The position numbers and the translations under genes are program-made. Shown here piece by piece: positions 7,488-12,649 of a DNA stretch of 15,527 nucleotides. The stretch lies in the NCBI GenBank assembly GCA_027488265.1, contig JAIYCA010000161.1, positions 1-15,527 on the forward strand, written 5' to 3'. This stretch comes from Planctomycetaceae bacterium. GTDB taxonomy: Bacteria; Planctomycetota; Phycisphaerae; Phycisphaerales; SM1A02. The first letter of the stretch is position 1. Every line of letters starts with the position of its first letter. The notes under the pieces are model-generated. The model was not told the DNA's origin and ran no database searches. It worked only from the letters and a program-made list of their open reading frames with translations.

Positions 7488-7561
7488 GCTCGCTTTGGCG
7501 TGCATGACGCGCGTGCCCGCTTTCGCTCGCTTTGGCGTAGATCACGCGTGTGCCCGCTTTC
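7488..7561. repeat. 37-bp direct repeat, two tandem copies
   Basis: Copies at 7488-7524 and 7525-7561, both starting GCTCGCTTTGGCGT and ending GTGCCCGCTTTC, differ at 4 of 37 positions. A fragment of a third copy (GCGTGCATGACGCC) follows at 7562-7575, just before the stop codon of the zinc-ribbon gene on the minus strand. No spacer separates the copies, so it is a minisatellite, not a CRISPR. Confidence 0.85.
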
Positions 7562-7595
7562 GCGTGCATGACGCCAGAGAGAGCCGCAACACGCG

Positions 7596-8315
7596 TCAAT
7601 ACACATCCGGCCGCTCGTACAACTCCGCGCCGCACTCAGGGCAGCGCCCGCGCAGTAACGACTCGCGCGCGTTGTAGCCGCAATTCGGACAGTGACTTCG
7701 ATCGATGCGTCGTTGTCGCACGATCGCTCGACTGCGGCGATAGACGTACCACCCGAGACGCAACGGTGAAATCACGATCGCCGACGCGAGCGCGAGCAAA
7801 CACCACCAAACTCCGATGGAAAACGCCCACGCAATAAAGTGCGTCGATTCCGTGGTGGTCGTGTGCACGACACCTGCGCGCACGGCAAGCGGCGCAGCGA
7901 GTGCGCTGTACTTCTCCCGGAGTTCCTCGCGTGCGGGGCCGAAGAGCGTGAGTTTGGTTTCCGTCGGCCAAACAACATCGCGCGTGGCAAATGGCCATCC
8001 GAACCACGACGTGCGCTGCACAGAATCGACATCGACATAGGGCGTGACACCCGGCCACGGTTTCGCGCGTTCGTCACCTTCCATGACACGGGCTCGAAGT
8101 TCGGCACTCGCGCCCTCGGTGTAGATCCGCACCGCGAGCAATGGCGTCGCCTCATCGACCACGCGCACCCGCTCCATCATCAAGACCACGAACGGACTGA
8201 CAAGAAGCGCGAGCACGAATGCGACGCTTTGCGCGCGATCAAACGCATTGCGCTCGACGCGTCGCGAGTGGCGATCAATTTCACGCAACTTGCGTTGAAT
8301 CGTGCGCAGCGCCAT
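7596..8315 (-). CDS. Two-pass membrane protein with C-terminal CPNCG/CPECG zinc ribbon
   Basis: Codes for 239 aa. A basic N-terminal segment (4-26) is followed by TM1 (about 28-48, AFVLALLVSPFVVLMM). The middle domain (50-157) contains SWFGWPFA (103-110). TM2 (about 158-190) leads to a basic linker and a zinc ribbon with C209/C212 and C225/C228 (CPNCGY...CPECG). The topology implies the middle domain is outside the cytoplasmic membrane and the ribbon inside. Known: such ribbons behind two-TM proteins are frequent in Phycisphaerae; I know no tested function. The start is well supported: GAGGA lies about 6 nt upstream, and the ATG directly follows the stop of the crotonase gene (TGAATG), so the two are probably translated together. 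The gene at 14158 shares the layout and the GWP motif but lacks the ribbon. Confidence 0.85.
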   Translation of the reverse strand: MALRTIQRKLREIDRHSRRVERNAFDRAQSVAFVLALLVSPFVVLMMERVRVVDEATPLLAVRIYTEGASAELRARVMEGDERAKPWPGVTPYVDVDSVQRTSWFGWPFATRDVVWPTETKLTLFGPAREELREKYSALAAPLAVRAGVVHTTTTESTHFIAWAFSIGVWWCLLALASAIVISPLRLGWYVYRRSRAIVRQRRIDRSHCPNCGYNARESLLRGRCPECGAELYERPDVY

Positions 8316-9122
8316 TCATGTCCTCGCTGACTTCGCTGCCCAAAACGCGCGCAACATTGTGGCAAACTCCTCGCCCACGCCAAGTGCGACGCTCGCATCT
8401 CGCGCTTCGATCATGGCCGCCGCATCGCGCACACGCGCGGGGCCCAAATCACCCGCGCCGCGCTCCTCGATTGCACGCATCCAGCGCTTCGTTTCGCGCA
8501 TGGCGAGCGGCCCTTTCGCAAGAAGTCGCGCGACAAGTGCGTCGACTTCCGCATCAAGCATCTCGCGTGCAACCGCATGAGTTGCCAAACCTCGTACGAA
8601 GGCAGCCTGTCCATCAATGATGTCGTTTGAGAGCGCGAGTTCGCGCGCAGCTGGTCCCATTCGTGAGAGCAGCGTCGGAATGCTCACGGCAGGTGAGATA
8701 CCGATGCGATGAACGGGGTAACCGAGTTGGGCGTCGTGCGCGGCGACGACAAAGTCACAACCTGTCAGAAGCGCACATCCACCGGCAAGTGCCGCGCCTT
8801 GGACTCGCGCGACGACAGGCGCATCGATCGCGCGCAGATGCGCGACGCACGCGGAAAGTCCGACGAGCAACTCTTCGACACGCCGAGGTTCTTCGGCGCA
8901 GCGAGCGAGATCGAATCCTGCGCAGAAATGCGCACCCTCGCCGCGAAGGATGACGACGTCGGAACACCGCGCATCAACCGCCCCGCGCGCTTCGACTAGG
9001 CGTTCTTCCAAGGCGCGAATCGCATCCGCATCGAGTGCGTTTCGCTTCGCGGCGTGGCTGAGCGAAATCGTCGCTACGCGACCGTCGCAGGAGAGTGCAG
9101 GGAGCGTGGAGGCGGAGTTCAT
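8316..9122 (-). CDS. Enoyl-CoA hydratase/isomerase (crotonase) family protein
   Basis: Codes for 268 aa, standard crotonase length. Seen: VATISLSHAAKRNALDADAI (16-35); HFCAGFDL (65-72) and VQGAALAGGCALL (107-119), the two loops whose backbone NH groups form the oxyanion hole; and YPVHRIGISPAVS (135-147). Known: hydratases use two glutamates, E144 and E164 in the rat enzyme. By motif these positions are A117 and V137 here, so both appear lost and simple enoyl-CoA hydration is unlikely; CoA-thioester isomerisation, hydrolysis or another reaction are options. The ATG at 9122 begins just before the conserved fold but has no clear Shine-Dalgarno. Open frame further upstream runs through a 20-bp non-triplet tandem repeat and is not convincing coding sequence. 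First gene of a two-gene operon with the zinc-ribbon membrane protein. Confidence 0.88.
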   Translation of the reverse strand: MNSASTLPALSCDGRVATISLSHAAKRNALDADAIRALEERLVEARGAVDARCSDVVILRGEGAHFCAGFDLARCAEEPRRVEELLVGLSACVAHLRAIDAPVVARVQGAALAGGCALLTGCDFVVAAHDAQLGYPVHRIGISPAVSIPTLLSRMGPAARELALSNDIIDGQAAFVRGLATHAVAREMLDAEVDALVARLLAKGPLAMRETKRWMRAIEERGAGDLGPARVRDAAAMIEARDASVALGVGEEFATMLRAFWAAKSART

Positions 9123-9166
9123 GGCGGCGTCAAGAATTGCTGCGAAGGCTGGTGATTTGCCGCGAA

Positions 9167-9232
9167 GACTCGTGACTCGCTGGGAAGACTCGTGGCTCGC
9201 TGGGAAGACTCGTGGCTCGCTGGGAAGACTCT
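9167..9232. repeat. 20-bp tandem repeat, 3.3 copies, upstream of the crotonase gene
   Basis: Units at 9167-9186, 9187-9206 and 9207-9226 (GACTCGTGGCTCGCTGGGAA; the first has GTGACTC in place of GTGGCTC), then a partial unit beginning GACTC at 9227. The period is not a multiple of three, which argues against coding. It lies 45-110 bp upstream of the crotonase ATG and might overlap its promoter. Confidence 0.9.
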
Positions 9233-9244
9233 TGGCGAACCAGT

Positions 9245-9361
9245 ATGAAGCAGGGCGAACTTCTACGACCCGTTGCGGCCCTCGGCAAAGCTGTGCAAAA
9301 AGGTACAAGTGCCGCGCGCGTCGATGTTTGGGCGCTGGCAGCGTACGGGATCGACGGCTGA
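9245..9361 (+). CDS. Doubtful 38-aa open frame, possible gene remnant
   Basis: The frame starts ATGAAGCAG and reads MKQGELLRPVAALGKAVQ, then SAARVDVWALAAYGIDG before a TGA. The composition is protein-like, unlike the arginine- and serine-rich noise in other frames here. A one-base shift near the stop would continue as RPIEEWQEELV to a stop at 9397-9399, which would fit a small broken gene. There is no Shine-Dalgarno and no family I recognise. It could be chance. Confidence 0.2.
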   Translation: MKQGELLRPVAALGKAVQKGTSAARVDVWALAAYGIDG

Positions 9362-9494
9362 CGAGGCCAATCGAGGAATGGCAAGAAGAACTCGTGTGAT
9401 TACGACAAAGAACTGCGAACCAATTGCAGAATCACGCGTATCTTCAGTGTCTGGTCTGCAAGATCGGACAGAACGAAATCGGATTCCACCACCT

Positions 9495-9701
9495 AGGGGT
9501 CCGGCGGATTTTGGAGCCGTGTGGTTGATGGCTAGGCGACATTCAAAGAGTCGCAAGACTCGCTTGCATCGACGCTTGGAAGAAAAGACCGAAAGGTCTC
9601 ACCCGCACACCTCGTAGACGACTGTTCAGGGCGTAACCGATCTACGCCTTGGATAGGAGGCAGCTCTCGCGCATCTCCTCGCGCGTTTCCGCCGGACCCC
9701 T
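9495..9701. ncRNA. Candidate structured RNA or MITE-like element: 14-bp perfect terminal inverted repeat with internal hairpins
   Basis: AGGGGTCCGGCGGA (9495-9508) is the exact reverse complement of 9688-9701. Inside, on the plus strand: GAGTC-GCAA-GACTC (9548-9561) and AGACC-GAAA-GGTCT (9586-9599), both closed by GNRA tetraloops; a 14-bp stem with three G-U pairs and a 7-nt loop (9622-9635 with 9643-9656); and CGCGC-8 nt-GCGCG (9668-9685), whose loop holds CTCCTC. GTGTG (9519-9523) can also pair with CACAC (9606-9610), enclosing the two tetraloop hairpins. The sum is a multibranched fold. GNRA loops and G-U pairs favour an RNA read from the plus strand. I recognise no tmRNA, RNase P, SRP or 6S signature. 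A MITE is the alternative, but no target-site duplication is visible. Confidence 0.45.
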
Positions 9702-9742
9702 TATTCATTGCACTCACTTGTGATGGACCCGTGGACGAACGT

Positions 9743-9826
9743 GTGGATCAGTCCGTGGATCAGTCCGTGGATTAGTCCGTGGATTAGTCCGTGGATTAGT
9801 CCGTGGATTAGTCCGTGGATTAGTCC
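9743..9826. repeat. 12-bp minisatellite, seven units
   Basis: Seven head-to-tail units GTGGATYAGTCC: two with C, then five with T at the seventh position. Degenerate units flank both sides (9731-9742 and 9827-9838). The unit is four codons long, so frames stay open and would read (WISP)n on the plus strand and (RTNP)n on the minus strand, but no surrounding gene supports either. It begins about 40 bp right of the 207-bp inverted-repeat element. Confidence 0.95.
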
Positions 9827-9936
9827 GGGGATCAATCTTTGCGTTCACGCACGCGTCTGGCGACGTGCAGCGCCGAAATCGGCAAACCCGAAGTTCCTGA
9901 GACGAGTTTCCTTCGTCGGGGTCCCTCAGATGGGGA

Positions 9937-10791
9937 TCACTTCGCGGCGAAGCGCGTCCACGCGGCTCGGTCGAAGGTGAAGAGTTGGCCCGCGCGATGC
10001 GGAACACCGCGTTCGAAAATTGGGAGCGCCTTAATCGGGCCGCTCTCGATCACGTCATGGAACTGGCGCCGGAAGTTTCCGCGATCAAGCGGCGCGCCGA
10101 GCAAGCGCTCGTAGAGTTCGCGCAGCGCCGAGAGCGGGAACGGGTCGGGGAGCAGTCCAACGAACAGCGGAATCTCTGGCTCGCTCGGCTCAGGCGAAGC
10201 CCCTGCACCAAGTGCCTGTTCGAACGGGCTTCGACCGTTAAACCCGTCCGTCTTTCGGAAGAGCACGTGACGGGGGAGAAGTCGACGCGTGAGAGCGTCG
10301 GCAAGCGTGACATCGAGGAACGCATCAAATGCACACGAGAGAATCGTGCGCGCACTCGCATCAAGTGTCGGGAGTGCGGAAAGTGGCACGAAATGCTCTT
10401 CCGCTTCCACCGATTTGGCGGCGCCGCTCTGGGACGCAAGCGGCCGCGCAATTGCCCATGAGACGATGTGCATCGTGGTCGTACTGTCGGAATTCGCGAT
10501 GACCCGAACTCCTGCAGAGCCGACGCGCACGATGTCCGCAATCGGCACACACTTGCTGGCAGCGAAGCGTGCTGCAGCATCGAGACCAGCATCGAGCGCA
10601 AGCGCGTCTGGGCGTGCGCATGGCACGGTGCGCCGCAGTCCCGCGCCCGATTCCACGCGCGGCAGACCGACGCAGAGTTCTTCGCGCAACACGCGGAAGA
10701 CAACCGTGCTCGCCGTGACGGCATAGTCACGGGTCGTAGCTTCGCCAACACGAACAACGGGAGCATCGGAAACGGTCGCAGCGCCTTGCAT
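9937..10791 (-). CDS. NrtR-like transcriptional regulator: degenerate Nudix domain plus winged helix
   Basis: Codes for 284 aa. The N-terminal part (about 22-165) follows the Nudix fold: TASTVVFRVLREELCVGLPR (26-45), then HIVSWAIARP (108-117) and EEHFVPLSALP (131-141). The Nudix box (REXXEE) is absent: the matching helix (66-82) reads DAGLDAAARFAASKCV, so pyrophosphohydrolase activity is unlikely. The C-terminal part (about 210-275) matches the NrtR winged helix: LLPDPFPLSALRELYERLLG (213-232), PLDRGNFRRQF (234-244) and AGQLFTF (267-273). Known: NrtR regulators bind ADP-ribose or related nucleotides with the inactive Nudix domain and control NAD or sugar genes. An insert (about 172-208) separates the domains. 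Start: ATG without Shine-Dalgarno, 8 nt after a TATCAT -10-like hexamer, so perhaps leaderless. Divergent from a histidine phosphatase, its most obvious possible target. Confidence 0.7.
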   Translation of the reverse strand: MQGAATVSDAPVVRVGEATTRDYAVTASTVVFRVLREELCVGLPRVESGAGLRRTVPCARPDALALDAGLDAAARFAASKCVPIADIVRVGSAGVRVIANSDSTTTMHIVSWAIARPLASQSGAAKSVEAEEHFVPLSALPTLDASARTILSCAFDAFLDVTLADALTRRLLPRHVLFRKTDGFNGRSPFEQALGAGASPEPSEPEIPLFVGLLPDPFPLSALRELYERLLGAPLDRGNFRRQFHDVIESGPIKALPIFERGVPHRAGQLFTFDRAAWTRFAAK

Positions 10792-10905
10792 GGGGGGCGA
10801 TGATACGGAGAAACTGACTCCTTGCGGAGGTTCACGGACCTTCGCACTTTTCGCAGGCCGGCCATCGGGAGCGGCTCACTCGCGTCGCCCGTATCCTCGC
10901 CGCCG
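10792..10905. promoter_or_regulatory. Divergent promoter region with -10-like hexamers 8 nt from both start codons
   Basis: Minus strand: TATCAT (10805-10800), 8 nt, then ATG of the NrtR-like gene. Plus strand: TATCCT (10892-10897), 8 nt, then ATG of the phosphatase. Neither gene has a Shine-Dalgarno and neither hexamer has a good -35 box. The spacing would put transcription starts at or next to the start codons, as in leaderless mRNAs. An autoregulatory site for the NrtR-like protein could lie here, but I see no clear dyad. Confidence 0.45.
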
Positions 10906-11565
10906 ATGTCGAACTCGGCCTCCTCCGCTCCGAACGAACCCGCGCCCACCCACGCTTCAACCTCGGGGGCGCTCGACGCCTCACACACTCCAAACAACGC
11001 CAAGCGTCTCTTCCTGATTCGTCACGGCGAGACCGAGTGGAGTTTGAGCGGGCGGCACACGTCACGCACCGACATTCCGCTGACCGCAGAAGGTGAACGC
11101 CGCGCCGCGCTGCTTGCGCCGGTCTTCGCGCAGCACCCCTTCGGACTCGTGCTCACGAGCCCGCGCACGCGAGCGGTTCGTACTTGCGAACTCGCGGGCC
11201 TGCTCCCAAACGCCCTTCAGGTCGACGAACTTCGCGAATGGGATTACGGCGATTACGAAGGCCGGACCACGGCCACGATTCGCGAGACCGACCCATCGTG
11301 GAACCTCTTCCAAGATGGTGTGCCCAATGGCGAAACGGTGGAAGACGTCGCGGCGCGCGCGCGCCACGTCATCGACCGTGCGCTTGCGGTGCCGGGCGAT
11401 GTCGCGCTTTTTAGCCACGGCCACATGCTGCGCGTCCTCGCGGCGACGTGGCTCCGGCTCGCCCCCGAAGATGGCGAACGCTTCTATCTCGAAACCGGCA
11501 CCGTCTCGATCCTCGGGTTTGAGCGGGAAACTCGGGTGATTCGCATGTGGAACGGTCGTGCATAA
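10906..11565 (+). CDS. Histidine phosphatase (phosphoglycerate mutase-like) family protein
   Basis: Codes for 219 aa. A Ser/Ala/Pro-rich tail (1-32) precedes a complete branch-1 histidine phosphatase domain: FLIRHGETEWSLSGR (36-50) with R39 and phospho-accepting H40; LTSPRTRAVRT (83-93); LREWDYGDYEG (109-119), whose E111 fits the general acid; and LFSHGHMLRVLA (168-179) with H171. Known: the family includes cofactor-dependent phosphoglycerate mutase, CobC-type and broad phosphatases; the short length and WDYGDYEG favour a phosphatase. The substrate is not predictable. The ATG at 10906 was preferred over a TTG at 10822, which would add 28 non-conserved residues; it has no Shine-Dalgarno but lies 8 nt after a TATCCT hexamer. 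Divergent from the NrtR-like gene and followed by a hairpin at 11670. Confidence 0.9.
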   Translation: MSNSASSAPNEPAPTHASTSGALDASHTPNNAKRLFLIRHGETEWSLSGRHTSRTDIPLTAEGERRAALLAPVFAQHPFGLVLTSPRTRAVRTCELAGLLPNALQVDELREWDYGDYEGRTTATIRETDPSWNLFQDGVPNGETVEDVAARARHVIDRALAVPGDVALFSHGHMLRVLAATWLRLAPEDGERFYLETGTVSILGFERETRVIRMWNGRA

Positions 11566-11669
11566 GCCCAGCGCCTTGTTGCTGGCAGGCCGCGCCGACG
11601 CATTTTCGGACGCTTGAAAGACCCGTTTCTCCGTCGCGGGGGAGAGAAGAACTGCGCTAGGAGCCGCAG

Positions 11670-11687
11670 ACGGGCTTTGCCCGTTTT
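11670..11687 (+). terminator. Probable intrinsic terminator after the histidine phosphatase
   Basis: A 6-bp G+C-rich stem ACGGGC-TTT-GCCCGT (11670-11684) is followed directly by TTT, giving four T residues in a row. It lies 105 nt after the phosphatase stop. The tail is short, so termination may be partial. Confidence 0.55.
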
Positions 11688-11702
11688 CGCTGTTCTCGCA
11701 AA

Positions 11703-11749
11703 CGCGGGAAAGTCGCTGAAACACGAGAGTTTCACGTGAATTTCCCGCG
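11703..11749. repeat. Two-tier inverted repeat (9-bp outer, 6-bp inner stem)
   Basis: CGCGGGAAA (11703-11711) pairs perfectly with TTTCCCGCG (11741-11749). Inside, TGAAAC (11717-11722) pairs with GTTTCA (11729-11734) around a 6-nt loop. The segment also contains the palindrome TTCACGTGAA (11731-11740), which could be a protein site and competes with the inner stem. Function unknown. Confidence 0.6.
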
Positions 11750-11820
11750 GGAGAGTGCGGCCGCGGCAACAATGTCGCGCTCCGACAGATTGCCTCCAAG
11801 GGAATGACACGCAGGGTGAT

Positions 11821-11870
11821 ACCTGACGTCTTTTGATGTCGCGTCGATCGCGTGCTCAGAGCCGTCAGGT
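11821..11870. promoter_or_regulatory. 50-nt dyad ACCTGACG...CGTCAGGT upstream of the caspase-fold gene
   Basis: ACCTGACG (11821-11828) and CGTCAGGT (11863-11870) are exact reverse complements; CGCG-TCGAT-CGCG (11840-11852) can form a small hairpin between them. It lies about 100 nt before the start codon at 11973. It could be the base of an RNA leader structure or two half-sites for a looping regulator. Confidence 0.4.
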
Positions 11871-11972
11871 GACCGAACGATTGGCGACGAGCAGGCTGCG
11901 GCCACGACTGATTTCACGCAAAAAACGCGATTCCAAGCACGAGCGAGCAACATCGAGATTGAGGGACCCGTC

Positions 11973-12602
11973 ATGCAACTCACCGACTACACACTCGCCC
12001 ACGCACGCACCAAAGTGCGCGGCATCTTCTGCCTCGAGACCGATTGGTCCGAAGTGCGCTCGTCGCCGTCGGTCGAGCCAATGCTTGCGCTTTTGAAGAG
12101 TTCGCCGCTCTCGGTGCCGTTTGTCCACCGCAACGTCGTCACGCTCGACGCGCTCGATTACTACCTCAAGAAGTGGACGCAGCGACGCCACGACGATCTG
12201 CCGATTCTCTATCTCGCGTTCCACGGCATCGAGGGTGAAGTGCAGTTCGGCGATCTCCGTCGTCGCACCGCGCGCGTTTCGCTCGATGCGCTCGAAGATT
12301 CGCTGCGCGGCAAGTGCCAAGGCCGCGTCATTCACTTCGGCTGCTGCCAAACGCTCGGCGTGAGCCAGCGACGTTTGCGTCGATTCATCGATGAAACCGG
12401 CGCACTCGCGGTGAGCGGTTACGAGCGGGATATCGATTGGGTGCGCTCTGCCGCGCTCGACTTCTCGCTCTTCGCGAGCATCCAGCAGAACACGATGACC
12501 GTGCCTGGGCTCCGCGCGGTGCGCCGTCGCATGCTCTTGCGACACGGTCGTGAGATTCGCTCGCTCGCGTTCCGCATGATCCTGCGCGAACGCCGCGCGT
12601 AA
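11973..12602 (+). CDS. Small caspase-fold protein, DUF6642-like
   Basis: Codes for 209 aa. Seen: GIFCLETDW (17-25), the helix-rich region DALDYYLKKW (59-68), LPILYLAFHGIEGEVQFGD (76-94), GRVIHFGCCQTLGVS (117-131) and AVSGYERDIDWVRSAALDF (146-164). A hydrophobic strand ending in FHG (H84) and a later hydrophobic strand ending in GCC (C125, or C124) match the His-Gly and Cys positions of clan CD (caspase, CHAT) peptidases. Known: I recall DUF6642 proteins as sharing this pattern with GSC in place of GCC; no function is established as far as I know. Inferred: a minimal stand-alone protease-like domain without death-fold, repeat or membrane segment; no toxin or defence partner is beside it. The ATG at 11973 has GAGGG 7 nt upstream. 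The C-terminus (181-209) is strongly basic. The leader contains several stem-loops. The helicase gene converges 47 bp away. Confidence 0.7.
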   Translation: MQLTDYTLAHARTKVRGIFCLETDWSEVRSSPSVEPMLALLKSSPLSVPFVHRNVVTLDALDYYLKKWTQRRHDDLPILYLAFHGIEGEVQFGDLRRRTARVSLDALEDSLRGKCQGRVIHFGCCQTLGVSQRRLRRFIDETGALAVSGYERDIDWVRSAALDFSLFASIQQNTMTVPGLRAVRRRMLLRHGREIRSLAFRMILRERRA

Positions 12603-12649
12603 ACGCGTTTCGTAGATTCCAGCGCGCGGACTTCAGCCCTCGCGGCGTC

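Larger units (their letters stand above)
7119..7595. other. 477-bp non-coding, repeat-rich island
   Basis: No believable gene on either strand; the open frames here are low-complexity and fit no family I know. It holds a strong hairpin (7206-7235), six heptamer repeats (7255-7296), a short hairpin CATCACC-AAA-GGTGATG (7360-7376), a 13-mer GAGCGCTCGCAAC twice (7439-7451, 7461-7473) and a 37-bp tandem repeat (7488-7561). It lies between the convergent ends of the DUF1080 gene and the zinc-ribbon gene. Confidence 0.7.
9123..9936. other. 814-bp island without a convincing gene
   Basis: The gap between the crotonase start and the NrtR-like stop holds a 20-bp tandem repeat (9167-9232), a doubtful 38-codon frame (9245-9361), a 207-bp segment bounded by a perfect inverted repeat (9495-9701) and a 12-bp minisatellite (9743-9826). 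The promoter of the crotonase operon must lie in its left part. Longer open frames here (9273-9617, 9263-9556, 9708-9980) match no family I recognise and cross the repeats or hairpins. Confidence 0.7.
11566..11972. other. 407-bp intergenic region with four stem-loops, no gene
   Basis: No believable coding frame. It holds, in order, a terminator-like hairpin (11670-11687), a two-tier hairpin (11703-11749), a small hairpin TGTCG-CGCTC-CGACA (11773-11787) and a 50-nt dyad (11821-11870). The last two or three could form a structured 5' leader of the caspase-fold gene that starts at 11973. Confidence 0.65.

Noticed and set aside
9123..9308. Longer N-terminus for the crotonase protein, starting at 9308
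   Set aside because: The extra 62 residues are encoded across a 20-bp non-triplet repeat and match no crotonase N-terminus.
9415..9510. tRNA or tmRNA end suggested by GATTCCACCACCT at 9482-9494
   Set aside because: No T-arm (GTTCRANTC), no acceptor-stem partner and no tag frame could be found on either strand.
9273..9617. 114-codon plus-strand frame
   Set aside because: Runs through one arm and several hairpins of the 207-bp element, is rich in Arg and Ser, has no Shine-Dalgarno and no recognisable family.
9743..9826. CRISPR array
   Set aside because: Units are 12 bp and directly joined, without spacers or cas genes nearby.
9708..9980. 90-codon plus-strand frame with (WISP)7, and its minus-strand mirror with (RTNP)n
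   Set aside because: Open only because the repeat unit is four codons long; the flanks are not protein-like and the right end overlaps the NrtR-like gene.
10822..10905. TTG start at 10822 for the histidine phosphatase
   Set aside because: It would add 28 unconserved residues; the ATG at 10906 fits the domain start and the -10-like hexamer spacing.
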